Part shown: piece by piece, positions 50,258-59,541 of the stretch
How positions within the stretch are numbered: position 1 is the stretch's first letter
How the letters are laid out: each line of letters opens with the position of its first letter
Assembly: GCA_937902925.1 (NCBI GenBank)
Contig: CALFNN010000070.1
Location: 1 to 64,000 of the forward strand
Direction: 5' to 3'
Length of the DNA: 64,000 nucleotides
Origin: an uncultured Opitutaceae bacterium
GTDB lineage: Bacteria; Verrucomicrobiota; Verrucomicrobiia; Opitutales; Opitutaceae
Translations under genes and position numbers: made by a program
Notes under the pieces: generated by a model
Databases searched by the model: none
What the model was told of the DNA's origin: nothing
The model's input: only the letters and a program-made list of their open reading frames with translations

Positions 50258-51967
50258 ATGCGCCACCCGTTCCCCCTGGCCTCCCTCGCTGTGCTCTGTC
50301 TGCTCGTCGCGCCGCTGCACGCGGCCCTGCCCTCGCCCGACCCGGATGACGGCGGCATCTCGCTCCCGCCCGGCTTCCGCGCGCTCGTCTACGCCGACAA
50401 CCTCGTCGTCGGCAAACGCGTGGGCCGCTCCAACGAAAACCTCCGTTTCCTCGCCGTCGCGCCCAACGGCGACGTCTACGCCAAGGGCAAGTTCGGCAAG
50501 ATCTGGGCGCTGCGCGACACCAACGGCGACGGCCGGGCGGACAAGATCGAGGAGTTCGGACCCGGCGACGGCGGCACGCACATCATGTTTCACGACGGCT
50601 ATCTCTACCACTCGAGCCGCACCGCCGTTTACCGCTACAAATACATCCCCGGCGAACTCGTGCCCTCCTCGCCACTCGAGGTCGTGATCCATGATTTGCC
50701 CGCGGAAAAGGACCACGACGCGAAGGCTTTCGCGTTCGACGAGAGCGGCGGCATGATCGTCGAGGTCGGCTCGCCCTACAACGTCTACAGCAAACCCGAC
50801 CGCCAGTTCGGCGCGAAGGGGTTCAGCGACGAGGAAGTCGCCAAGTTCCAGCAGACCTACGGCGGCTTCTGGCGCTACGACCCGAACAAGCTCAACCAGA
50901 CGCAGGCCGACGGCGTGCGCTTCTCCACCGGCCACCGCCACTGCCTCGCGCTCGTGTGGAATCCCACCTCGAAGAATTTCTTCATGACGATGATGGGCCG
51001 CGACAATCTGGACATCGTCGACCCCGCCGACTACGACGCGCTCGACAACGCCGAGCGCGACGCCGAGGAATTCCACTTGCTCAAGCCCGGCACGAACATC
51101 GGCTGGCCCTACAGCTATTGGGACCCGATCAAGCACGCGCGGATGCGCACGCCCGAATACGGCGGCGACGGCCGCAAGCGCGAGGACAACCCCGCGTTCG
51201 ACAAGCCGCTGATCGCCTTCCCCGCCCACTGGGCGCCGCTGCAGATGTGCCTCTACGACGGCACGCAGTTTCCCGAAAAATACCACGGCGGCATGTTCCT
51301 CGCGTTTCACGGCTCGTGGAACCGCGCCCCGCGTCCGCAGGCCGGCTACAAGGTCGTCTTCATTCCGTTCGACAAGGACGGCATGCCGATCGGCAAGACC
51401 GCGACCGGCGAGGGCACCTACGAGGAGTTCGCGACCGGCTTCCCCGGCGTCGACTACTTCACCAACACCCGCGACGCCAAATACCGCCCCGCTGGCGTCG
51501 CCGTCGGCCCCGACGGCTCGCTCTACATCAGCGAAACCGAAAAGGGCCGCATCTGGCGCGTGATCTACACGGGCGACATGACGCCGCGCGCCGGCGTCCG
51601 GGCGACGGTCGCCACCGCCCAAACCTACGCCGCCATCGGCGCCGACACCCCTGGCGGAAAAATCTACGCGGCCGTCTGCGCCGCGTGCCACATGCCCAAC
51701 GGCAGCGGCGTCCCCTCGATGCAGCCCGCGCTCGCTGGCAGCGCCGTGGTCGCCGGCGACACCGCCCGCCTGATCGACGTCCTCCTCAAGGGCCCCGCCG
51801 CCGTGCTCCCGGCCGACCGCGAGAAATTCAACAACGTCATGCCGCCATTCGGCGCGGTCTACAACGACGCCGACCTTGCCAGCGTGATCAACTACCTCCG
51901 CAAAAATTTCGCCCCCGCCGCCGCCGAGGTCACCGCCGCGCAAGTCGCCGCCCAACGCGCGCAGTAG
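50258..51967 (+). CDS. Sorbosone-dehydrogenase-like (PQQ-type) propeller fused to cytochrome c
   Basis: A 569-residue secreted protein. The signal peptide ends in LHAA. A six-bladed propeller of the glucose/sorbosone dehydrogenase family covers about residues 25-440 (FLAVAPNGDVYAKGKFGKIW, HIMFHDGYLYHSS, RFSTGHRHCLALVWNP, FHGSWNRAPRPQAGYKV, YRPAGVAVGPDGSLYISE). The C-terminal 100 residues are a cytochrome c domain with heme motif CAACH. Such enzymes oxidise sugars in the periplasm and pass electrons to the heme; PQQ use is by family. No PQQ synthesis genes are in the window. Confidence 0.85.
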   Translation: MRHPFPLASLAVLCLLVAPLHAALPSPDPDDGGISLPPGFRALVYADNLVVGKRVGRSNENLRFLAVAPNGDVYAKGKFGKIWALRDTNGDGRADKIEEFGPGDGGTHIMFHDGYLYHSSRTAVYRYKYIPGELVPSSPLEVVIHDLPAEKDHDAKAFAFDESGGMIVEVGSPYNVYSKPDRQFGAKGFSDEEVAKFQQTYGGFWRYDPNKLNQTQADGVRFSTGHRHCLALVWNPTSKNFFMTMMGRDNLDIVDPADYDALDNAERDAEEFHLLKPGTNIGWPYSYWDPIKHARMRTPEYGGDGRKREDNPAFDKPLIAFPAHWAPLQMCLYDGTQFPEKYHGGMFLAFHGSWNRAPRPQAGYKVVFIPFDKDGMPIGKTATGEGTYEEFATGFPGVDYFTNTRDAKYRPAGVAVGPDGSLYISETEKGRIWRVIYTGDMTPRAGVRATVATAQTYAAIGADTPGGKIYAAVCAACHMPNGSGVPSMQPALAGSAVVAGDTARLIDVLLKGPAAVLPADREKFNNVMPPFGAVYNDADLASVINYLRKNFAPAAAEVTAAQVAAQRAQ

Positions 51968-52113
51968 CGCCCGTCTTCGTGCGTTTCCGCGACATCCGAT
52001 CGGCGCGCGCCCGACCCCGCGCCCGCCCGTTGTTGTTTGTCGCGGGACACGCCTAAGTTTTTCCTCGCTGCGTCGTAGGTTGGACAAATCGTCCCCTCCA
52101 CCCTCGCCTCGTC

Positions 52114-54585
52114 TTGAGCCTTCGCCAACTGCTTGCCGCCTTCATTTGCGTCGCTGCTACGGTGAACGGCGCGGAGCCGGAGGCGTCCGCCGGCCCCAGC
52201 GGGCAGACCGCGGGACCGCCGGGCTCTCCTCCGCCCGCAGCGTCGGCGCCGGATGGTTCGCCGACCGCCATCCAGCCGGGGCCGAACCAGCCGGCTGGCG
52301 CAACCGCGCCGCCAACGGAGTCCGCCCGGCAGATGGAAAAATACATCGTCACGGCACCGCACTATCACGAGCTACCACCTCGCCCCCCGGAATCACCTCG
52401 AGCCGGCCCCTTGTTTCTTCCTCCAATCCCGCTGCCGCCGATAACCTTCGGCTGGCCGACCCAGCTCGGCGCCTTTGTCGTCACGGCCACGCGCACGCCG
52501 CAGCCGCCCGAGCAGGTCGCTGTCGCCGTGCGGATTTTCGACGCCACCGCACTCCGCTCGGGGCCGACCGCCACGCTCGACGGCGCGTTGCGTTCGCTGC
52601 CGGCCTTCAGCCTGTTTCGCCGGAGCGACAGCCTGACCGCCAACCCCACCGCGCAGGGCGTCTCGCTCCGCGGCCTCGGCCCGAGCGGGGCGAGCCGCTC
52701 GCTCGTGCTGCTCGACGGCGTGCCGCTCAACGATCCGTTCGGCGGCTGGGTCGCCTGGACCGGGGTTCCGCGCGAAGGCCTCGCGCGCGCCGAGATCGTC
52801 TCCGGCGGCGGCGCGGCCGCCTGGGGCAACGCGTCGCTCGGCGGCGTGGTGCAGCTTTTCACCGCTCCCGCCCGCACCGAACTCGCGGTCATTCGCTCGG
52901 GCAATCCGCCCGTCGTGACCGGCGTGAAAGACGCCGGCATGCTCGACATCAGCGCGATCGCCGGCGATTTCTCCACCCGCAGCGTCGAGGTGGTCGCGGC
53001 GCAGCCCGCGGGCAACGGCATCGTCCAAATCCTCGGTCGCGATTTCTCCACCGATGGATTTTCACTCGTCGCCCCGGAACGTCGCGGCTCGATCGACGTC
53101 GCCGCGTGGAGCCGGCATCGCTGGCTCGAGGGCCGGTGGCGCACCCCGGTGGCCGAGAACCTCGAGGCCACGTTCACCGCCCGCACGTTCGAGGAATTCC
53201 GCGGCAACGGCACGCCCTACCAGCGGAACGGCTCGCGCGAAAAATTTCTATCGGCCAGTCTCGCCGGCCAGCCAAGCGCCACGTTCGCGTGGAACGCCGT
53301 CGCCTATGCGCAGGACCAGTCGTTCGCGAGCACGTTCAGCTCGGTCAACGCCACCCGCACCGCCGAGACACCCGCCAGCGACCAGTTTGCCGTGCCGGCG
53401 ACTGCGTTCGGCGCCGCGTGGACCGGCGCGTGGAAGAACGCGGGCGACGCGCGCACCAGCGCGGGCGGCGACTTCCGCTTCGTCCGCGGCGAGACCCGTG
53501 AGCATTTCACGCTCGCCAACGGCGCCTTCACCCGGCTGCGCGTCGCCGGTGGCGCGCAAGCGGTCGGCGGACTTTTCGCCGTGCACGAGCGGCCCGTTGC
53601 CACCGGGCTGCGGCTGACGCTCGGCGCGCGGCTCGACGACTGGCGCGAGACCGACGGCCATCGCCGCGAAAGCGATCTCGCCACCGACACCGCAAGTCGC
53701 GACGACCACTACGCCGACCGCGACGGCATCGAGTTCAGCCCGAGCGCCGGCCTCGTGTGGCAGGCGAACAAGGCGTGGCGCGTCCGCGCCGCCGCGCAAC
53801 AGGCTTTCCGGCGCCCGACGCTCAACGAACTCTACCGGCCGTTCCGCCAGGGGACGACCGTGGTCGAAACCAATCCCGATCTCCGCACCGAGCGCGTGAC
53901 CACGGGCGAACTCGGCGTCGAGCGCTCCTTCTTTCGCGAGCCCTCACCTCCGCCCAATCTCGGTCCGCACGATACCTGGAAGGCGGGCGCACCGGTCAAA
54001 TTTCTCACGCTCGGCGCCTCCGCGTTCTGGAACGACCTGCGCGATGCCGTCGGCAACGTCACGCTCGCCCGCGGCCCCGGCACGTTCCCGCTCTTCGGCA
54101 CGCTGCCGGCCGGCGGCATTGGCCGGCAACGGTTGAATCTCGACCGCACGCGGGTGCAGGGACTTGAATTCTCCGCCACCTGGCAGGTCAGCCGAAGCCT
54201 CTCGCTCGATGCGGCCGCGCTGTTCAACGATGCGATCGTCCGCCGTGCCAGCGTCGCCCCGGCCCTCGTCGGGAACCAAGTCGCCCAGGTGCCGCGGCAC
54301 AGCGCCTCCCTCGGCGCCACGTGGCGTGCGCCCGGCGGCGTCACGTTCACGCCGCGCATCCGCTGGATCGGCCGGCAGTTCGAGGACGACGAGAACACCC
54401 TCGTGCTCGGCGAGGCCGTCGTCGCCGACCTCGGCGCCAGCCGGCCGCTGACCAAGCAGCTCGAGCTTTTCCTCACCGTCGAGAACCTCGGCAACGCCCG
54501 CGTCGAAACCGGCCGCAGCGCCGACGGCGTCGTCAACACCGGCACGCCGCGCCTCATCCTCGGCGGCCTGCGCGGTTCGTGGTAG
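52114..54585 (+). CDS. TonB-dependent outer-membrane receptor
   Basis: An 823-residue protein starting at TTG 52114 with a signal peptide (LLAAFICVAATVNGA). A Pro-rich stretch of about 100 residues separates two TonB-box-like sequences, EKYIVTAP and GAFVVTATRTP. The plug domain follows (SLRGLGPSGASRSLVLLDGVPLNDPFGGW, GNASLGGVVQLFT), then a 22-strand-type beta-barrel with the aromatic end LRGSW. Receptors of this type import vitamin B12, siderophores or oligosaccharides with TonB energy. The cargo is not readable. The Pro-rich N-terminal piece is unusual. It precedes msrP by 107 bp. Confidence 0.9.
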   Translation: MSLRQLLAAFICVAATVNGAEPEASAGPSGQTAGPPGSPPPAASAPDGSPTAIQPGPNQPAGATAPPTESARQMEKYIVTAPHYHELPPRPPESPRAGPLFLPPIPLPPITFGWPTQLGAFVVTATRTPQPPEQVAVAVRIFDATALRSGPTATLDGALRSLPAFSLFRRSDSLTANPTAQGVSLRGLGPSGASRSLVLLDGVPLNDPFGGWVAWTGVPREGLARAEIVSGGGAAAWGNASLGGVVQLFTAPARTELAVIRSGNPPVVTGVKDAGMLDISAIAGDFSTRSVEVVAAQPAGNGIVQILGRDFSTDGFSLVAPERRGSIDVAAWSRHRWLEGRWRTPVAENLEATFTARTFEEFRGNGTPYQRNGSREKFLSASLAGQPSATFAWNAVAYAQDQSFASTFSSVNATRTAETPASDQFAVPATAFGAAWTGAWKNAGDARTSAGGDFRFVRGETREHFTLANGAFTRLRVAGGAQAVGGLFAVHERPVATGLRLTLGARLDDWRETDGHRRESDLATDTASRDDHYADRDGIEFSPSAGLVWQANKAWRVRAAAQQAFRRPTLNELYRPFRQGTTVVETNPDLRTERVTTGELGVERSFFREPSPPPNLGPHDTWKAGAPVKFLTLGASAFWNDLRDAVGNVTLARGPGTFPLFGTLPAGGIGRQRLNLDRTRVQGLEFSATWQVSRSLSLDAAALFNDAIVRRASVAPALVGNQVAQVPRHSASLGATWRAPGGVTFTPRIRWIGRQFEDDENTLVLGEAVVADLGASRPLTKQLELFLTVENLGNARVETGRSADGVVNTGTPRLILGGLRGSW

Positions 54586-54692
54586 CGACGGTCTTCGATC
54601 GGCGCTACTTTCCGCCGGCGACCCGTGCGTTTTTGTGGCAATTGACTTTGTTTTCCGTGGAATAGGCTCCGCCCCCCAACACTCCCACCACC

Positions 54693-55664
54693 ATGCTCAT
54701 TCGCTCACCCAAAGACTGGGAACTCTCCGAATCGGCCGCCACGCCGGAAAAGCTTTACCGGCTCACCCACCGCCGCGAATTCCTCAAGACCCTCGGCCTT
54801 GGCGTCGCGACCGCCGCCTTTCTTCCGCGCGGTCTCCTTGCCGCCACCGCCGGCTTCCCCACCAAGGTCAACCCCGCCTACCGCGACCCGGCGCTCAAGC
54901 CCACGCCCTACGAATTCGTCACGGGCTACAATAATTTCTACGAGTTCGGCACCGACAAGTCCGACCCCAAGCCCAACGCCAACCGCGGCTGGCAGACCGA
55001 ACCGTGGACCGTCGAGGTCGCGGGGCTGGTCGGCAATCCCGCCAAGTTCGACGTCAACGATCTCGTCAAGCAGCTGGGCGGCGCCGAGCAGCGCGTTTAC
55101 CGCCATCGCTGCGTCGAGGCGTGGTCGATGGTGATCCCGTGGGACGGATTTCCCCTCGCGAAGCTGGTCGCGCTCGCCAACCCGAAGCCCGAGGCGAAAT
55201 TCCTGAAGCTCTCCTCTTTCGTGGACAAGAAGAACGCCCCCGGCCAGCGCGAGGGCAACCTCGACTACCCCTACGTCGAGGGTCTGCGGATCGACGAGGC
55301 GGCCAACGAACTCGCGTTCATCGCCACGGGCATTTACGGCAAGCCGATCCCGAACCAGAACGGTGCGCCGCTGCGGCTGGTCACGCCGTGGAAATACGGC
55401 TTCAAGGGCGCGAAATCGCTCGTGAAGATCGAGTTCGTCGCGAAGCAGCCGCGCAACACCTGGAACATCATGGCGCCCGACGAGTATGGCTTCTACGCCA
55501 ACGTGAACCCGAACGTCGACCACCCGCGCTGGTCGCAGGCCAGCGAACGCGTCATCGGCGGCGAGGGTGTCTTCGGCTCGCGCCAGCGCACGCTCATGTT
55601 CAACGGCTATGAGAAGCAGGTCGCCGGTCTCTACCGGGGGCTGGACCTCGAGAAGAACTATTGA
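54693..55664 (+). CDS. msrP: Periplasmic methionine sulfoxide reductase, molybdopterin subunit
   Basis: A 323-residue protein with a Tat signal (HRREFLKTLG at about 26-35). The sulfite-oxidase-type molybdopterin domain has Cys140 in YRHRCVEAWSMVIPW, the Mo ligand. Further blocks are PLRLVTPWKYGFKGAKSLVKI and NTWNIMAPDEYGFYANVNP. MsrP reduces oxidised Met residues in periplasmic proteins, taking electrons from MsrQ, which is encoded next. Length and motifs fit the E. coli enzyme. Tat export is required because the cofactor is inserted in the cytoplasm. Confidence 0.95.
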   Translation: MLIRSPKDWELSESAATPEKLYRLTHRREFLKTLGLGVATAAFLPRGLLAATAGFPTKVNPAYRDPALKPTPYEFVTGYNNFYEFGTDKSDPKPNANRGWQTEPWTVEVAGLVGNPAKFDVNDLVKQLGGAEQRVYRHRCVEAWSMVIPWDGFPLAKLVALANPKPEAKFLKLSSFVDKKNAPGQREGNLDYPYVEGLRIDEAANELAFIATGIYGKPIPNQNGAPLRLVTPWKYGFKGAKSLVKIEFVAKQPRNTWNIMAPDEYGFYANVNPNVDHPRWSQASERVIGGEGVFGSRQRTLMFNGYEKQVAGLYRGLDLEKNY

Positions 55665-55690
55665 GCGACGGACTGTGAAGGTTGGAATGC

Positions 55691-55766
55691 GGAAATCGGG
55701 AAGGTCAGGAAAGAATCCCCGGCCAGGTTGCCGCAGTTTGCGGCCGTTCCTGATTTCCTGAGTTCC
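55691..55766. repeat. Nested imperfect inverted repeat in the msrP-msrQ gap
   Basis: The outer arms, 55691-55711 (ggaaatcgggaaggtcagga) and 55747-55766 (ttcctgatttcctgagttcc), are imperfect complements. Between them gccgca and tgcggc (55730-55744) form a perfect small hairpin. The structure sits inside the probable operon, where it could act as a processing or attenuation site, or be a dispersed repeat. Confidence 0.55.
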
Positions 55767-55788
55767 ATCTAAAAAATTTTCCGCCTCC

Positions 55789-56439
55789 GTGCTCGCCAAA
55801 CTCCTCCGCTCGAAGGTCGTCGTCTGGATCCTGATCGTCCTGCCCGGCCTCTGGCCGCTGTGGCCGATCTTCGTGAGCCACGACCCGAGTGTGCTTGCCG
55901 ATCCGCTGAAATTCATCCTGCACCATCTCGGCTTCGTGGCGTGCCTGCTCCTCGCGACGGTCCTCGCCCTCAGCCCGCTGCGCGTGCTCTTCCCAAAATG
56001 GAGCGTCGCCCTCGCGCTCAATCGCCACCGCCGGCTTGTCGGCGTCAGCGCCTTCTTCTACGCCGCGCTGCACTTCACCACCCATCTCGTCTACGAGGGC
56101 GGGACGGATGTCTCCGCCATCCCGAAAATTCTCCAGACCGCGGTCAAAAAACCTTTTCAGCTCACCGGCCTGATCACGCTGACGATCCTGTTCGTGCTCG
56201 CCGTCACGAGCCTGCACGTCTTCGTCCGCTGGCTCGGCGGAAAGAAATGGAAGATGCTCCACCGGCTCGCCTATGTCGCCGCCGGGCTCGCCGCCTACCA
56301 TCAGGCGGCCGCGCGGAAAATTTTCCCGATGCAGGTCGTATGGATCTTTGCGCCGCTCGTCGCGCTGGAGCTCGCGCGCATCGTAAAGCTGCGGATGGCG
56401 GCGCGCCCCAGGCCGGCCGCGCCCGCCGCGGCAACGTGA
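55789..56439 (+). CDS. msrQ: MsrQ, heme b membrane subunit of the MsrPQ system
   Basis: A 216-residue integral membrane protein of the YedZ family starting at GTG 55789. It has about six spans and conserved His in HHLGFVACLLLATVL, HRRLVGVSAFFYAALHFTTH, LHVFVRWLGGKKWKMLHRLAYVAAGLAAYH, which bind heme. It carries electrons from quinol or flavin in the membrane to MsrP. The gene follows msrP with a gap of about 124 bp that contains an inverted repeat. The Pro/Ala tail (PRPAAPAAAT) is not conserved. Confidence 0.95.
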   Translation: MLAKLLRSKVVVWILIVLPGLWPLWPIFVSHDPSVLADPLKFILHHLGFVACLLLATVLALSPLRVLFPKWSVALALNRHRRLVGVSAFFYAALHFTTHLVYEGGTDVSAIPKILQTAVKKPFQLTGLITLTILFVLAVTSLHVFVRWLGGKKWKMLHRLAYVAAGLAAYHQAAARKIFPMQVVWIFAPLVALELARIVKLRMAARPRPAAPAAAT

Positions 56440-56505
56440 GTCAGGGCCGGACCGCGGACCCGGCGATCCGCCAGCCCCGTCCGCCGGACGGCCTTCGCGT
56501 TCTCC

Positions 56506-58254
56506 TCACAGCCCCAGTTCTTCCCGCACGAACTTCACCGGCGGGCTGCCGAACGACAGCACGGTGTCGTGATATTTCTTCAGGCTGAAGTCCGCGCCCC
56601 ACTTCTTCTCGGCCGCCGCCCGCATGTCGTCGTGCTCCACCGTGCCGACGAAATACGACGAGAGCTGCGTCGAGCTCTGGCAGGCGCGCCGCCACTTGCC
56701 GACCGCCTCGCCCTCCTCCTGAAAACCGCGCGTGGTCATCAAGTCCAGCGCCTCCGGCTCGGTCATGTTTCCGGCCTGGACCTTCTGGTCGAGGATCGCG
56801 TTGATGATCGACCGCAGCCGCATCTTGAGCTGCTGCATCTTCACCTCGGGCCCGCCGAACCCCGTCTCCGCCATCACGCGCTCCATGTAGACCGCCCAGC
56901 CCTCGACGAAGGTCCCGCTGCGGAAAACCGCGCGCACCAGCGTCGGCGCGTGAAACTCGTTCGCGTGCGCCAGTTGCAGGTAGTGCCCGGGCATCGCCTC
57001 GTGCACCGCGAGATCGTGGAGCATGTAGTCGTTGTATTCGCGGAAGAACGAGAGCTTCCGCGCCGCGCTCCAGTCCTGCGGGGTCGGCGACACCGCGAAG
57101 AACGTCTCGCCGTTCGGCTCGAGCGCACCCGTGGGCTCGCAATACGCGATTGCCACGCCGCGCTGGAATTCAGGCAGCACGATCACCTTCAACGGCGTGT
57201 CAGGCACCGTCACCAGGTTGTGGTCGCGCACGAATTTCGTCGCGGCCAGCGTGAGCTCCTTTGCCCGCGCCACGACCGTGTCGTCGTCGGCGTGGTTCTC
57301 CGCCAGCCGGTCGAGCACCGCCTTGATCACGCGCGGGGGATCGGCCAGCGCCGCGGCCCCGGCATCGGGAAAATATTTCTGGAACAGCGGCCGGGCCGTC
57401 GCGTAGAGCGCATCCGTCGTGGTCGCGAGTTCCCGTTCGGCGCGCGCGAGGATTTCCTCCGGCGTGAGATCGGACGCGAGGGTGTAGTGCAGTTTTTTCC
57501 GGAAACGTTCGGCCCCGAGGCGGAAGTCGCCGTTCGCGTGCGGCAGCACATCCTTTTCGAGCCATTGCTTGTAGCCGGTGAGCGCGGCGATGGCCTGCGC
57601 CTGGGCGGGGGCGAGCTCCGCCTTCAGCTCCGGCGCTTCCGCCAGCAACGGGTCGAGGCCGGTGCGCACCAGTTCAATGGCCCCGGCGGTCTGCTGGATC
57701 GCGGTCTCGGTGTGGATCCGCGGCGGGTTTTTGAGGTTGGCCTCGATCTGCGCGATGACCCGCGGCATCGCCACGAGCCGCTGCGCGGCGCTGTGCAATC
57801 GCTGGGCGGCGGGCGCGAAGTCGCGCGCCGTGAAGGCGTAGATGCTGTTCGCGAGGCTGGAATTATAGGAAAGCGGATTCCAGGCATAGGGCCGCTCCTC
57901 GGTGAGTTCGAAGAGGGTGGACTCAAGTTCGAGGCGGAGAATCTGCGCATCGATCCGGTTGGCGCCGGTGAGCGTCGCCGGGTCGATTTGCGCGAGCGCC
58001 GTGAGTTCCCCGCGCACCGTCGCCTCCCACGCCGCGAGCCCCTCGGGACTGTAGTCCGTGAGCCGGCCGTCGAACCGGTGGTCGCCGAGCTCGGTGGCCT
58101 CCTCGGGGTTGGCCTGGAGCCGCGCCTCGATGGTTTCGCGCGCGAGCTTTTCGAAGGCCGCATCGGCCGGGGTCGCGGCTGGCATCGCCGCCGGCAGGAG
58201 AAACAGGAGTGCCGGCACGAGTCCGGCACCCCAAGCGGGGAAACGTTGCTTCAT
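56506..58254 (-). CDS. DUF885-family secreted metallopeptidase-like protein
   Basis: A 582-residue protein with a signal peptide (about residues 1-25, ending MPAA). It matches DUF885: ETIEARLQANPEEATELGDH at the start, and the metal-binding motif HEAMPGH at 418-424 within DLAVHEAMPGHYLQLAH. Family members are thought to be zinc carboxypeptidases or dipeptidases. No substrate can be deduced. It is convergent with msrQ, 66 bp away, and on the same strand as the following esterase-like gene. Confidence 0.88.
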   Translation of the reverse strand: MKQRFPAWGAGLVPALLFLLPAAMPAATPADAAFEKLARETIEARLQANPEEATELGDHRFDGRLTDYSPEGLAAWEATVRGELTALAQIDPATLTGANRIDAQILRLELESTLFELTEERPYAWNPLSYNSSLANSIYAFTARDFAPAAQRLHSAAQRLVAMPRVIAQIEANLKNPPRIHTETAIQQTAGAIELVRTGLDPLLAEAPELKAELAPAQAQAIAALTGYKQWLEKDVLPHANGDFRLGAERFRKKLHYTLASDLTPEEILARAERELATTTDALYATARPLFQKYFPDAGAAALADPPRVIKAVLDRLAENHADDDTVVARAKELTLAATKFVRDHNLVTVPDTPLKVIVLPEFQRGVAIAYCEPTGALEPNGETFFAVSPTPQDWSAARKLSFFREYNDYMLHDLAVHEAMPGHYLQLAHANEFHAPTLVRAVFRSGTFVEGWAVYMERVMAETGFGGPEVKMQQLKMRLRSIINAILDQKVQAGNMTEPEALDLMTTRGFQEEGEAVGKWRRACQSSTQLSSYFVGTVEHDDMRAAAEKKWGADFSLKKYHDTVLSFGSPPVKFVREELGL

Positions 58255-58306
58255 GCCCGCACGCTACGTGCCGCCCGTGCCCACTCAACGCCGAACTCAG
58301 CCCGGA

Positions 58307-59473
58307 TCACTTCGTCACCGCCGTGAGAAACCACTCGAGCGCGAACGTCGCGAGCTGGCCGCCCGGGCCGTCGAGATTGAAGTCAAACGCGTGCGTCGCC
58401 CACGGCAACGAGACCAACGCCTGCGACACGCCCTGCCCGGCCAGCCGGGTCGCCAGCCGCTCGCTCTGCCGGTGCCACACCAGCGTGTCCAGCGCCCCGT
58501 GCACGAGCAGCGTCGGCGGCGACGATTTCGTCACGTGCCGGTAACCGCTCGCGTCGTCGAACGCCGCCCGCGCCGTCTCCGGCGTGCCGCCGAGCAACTG
58601 CCGCAACAGCCGCAGCGGATCGAGCATGTCGCCCTCGTGCGAGTTGGCCCACGCGAAGTTCAGGTCGGCCGGCGCGTAGAACGCGACGACGCCGCGGATC
58701 GCCGGGTCGTTCGCCGTGTAGCTCACCGCCTCCGCGATCTGTCCACCCGCCGACCGGCCGAACAGCACGAGCCGCGTGCCGTCGATGCCGAGTTCCGTCG
58801 CGTGCGCCCTCAGCCAGGCGAGCGCCGCGAGCACATCCTCCCGTTGCGCGGGCCAGATGTGTGCCGGCGCCAGCCGGTAGTCGATCGTCGCGACGGCAAA
58901 TCCGCGGGACGCCAGCCACCGGTAAAGATCCGGCAACTGGCTGCGTTCGCCACCATCCCAGCCGCCGCCATGAATCGCGATCACACACGGCACCGGCCGC
59001 CCGTCCGGCCGCCGCGCTTCGTGGAAATCGAGCCGCAACTCGTCCGTCGCGCCGGCGCGGGCGTAGGAAAACGTCCTCACGTTTTCCGCGGGCAGCGGCG
59101 GCGCATCCAGCAGCCGGCCGTATTCAAGGGGCGCGCGGTCCAATTTCACGGGACCGAACGCCTGGGTCAGCGTCGCCGGCAGCTCGCGCGCGATCCCCGT
59201 CGCCTGCACCAGCGGCTTGAGCAGGAACCCGATCGCCGCCACAGCGAGCGCCAGCGCCACCCAGCGAACCGGCCCGGCGGATTTCAGCACGCACGCCAGC
59301 ACGGCCACGACGATCGGCAGGAAGATCACCAGATAACCGAACTCGCCGACGAAGACGGCGGCCTTCCACGCGCCCAGCGTCGGCGCCCGGACGGTTGTCA
59401 GCGATGCGGCGGCGGCGATGAAGAGGGCGAGGACGAGCAGAATCCAGCGAAGCATGGGCGTGTTACGCGCCAT
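58307..59473 (-). CDS. Membrane-anchored alpha/beta hydrolase (BD-FAE-like)
   Basis: A 388-residue protein. About the first 100 residues contain three to four membrane spans (LRWILLVLALFIAAAASL, AVFVGEFGYLVIFLPIVVAV). The C-terminal hydrolase domain has IHGGGWDGGE (oxyanion), the nucleophile in GRSAGG, and a late PTLLVHGALDTLVWHRQ and SLPWATHAFDF with acid and His. It is a BD-FAE/esterase-type enzyme with its active site on one side of the membrane. Start at 59473, or at 59455 (MLRWILL). A 52-bp gap to the DUF885 gene suggests co-transcription. Confidence 0.8.
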   Translation of the reverse strand: MARNTPMLRWILLVLALFIAAAASLTTVRAPTLGAWKAAVFVGEFGYLVIFLPIVVAVLACVLKSAGPVRWVALALAVAAIGFLLKPLVQATGIARELPATLTQAFGPVKLDRAPLEYGRLLDAPPLPAENVRTFSYARAGATDELRLDFHEARRPDGRPVPCVIAIHGGGWDGGERSQLPDLYRWLASRGFAVATIDYRLAPAHIWPAQREDVLAALAWLRAHATELGIDGTRLVLFGRSAGGQIAEAVSYTANDPAIRGVVAFYAPADLNFAWANSHEGDMLDPLRLLRQLLGGTPETARAAFDDASGYRHVTKSSPPTLLVHGALDTLVWHRQSERLATRLAGQGVSQALVSLPWATHAFDFNLDGPGGQLATFALEWFLTAVTK

Positions 59474-59541
59474 CGACGCCGAACGGCGCGGCAAACGCAA
59501 AAAAACTTTGTGCCGGCGCGAATCTCTGCCGCCATGGGGTC

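Noticed and set aside
48368-52087. A 1239-codon minus-strand frame crossing three genes.
   Set aside because: It runs antisense or out of frame to the dehydrogenase and three-repeat genes, with the Arg/Gly-rich composition typical of shadow frames in GC-rich DNA.
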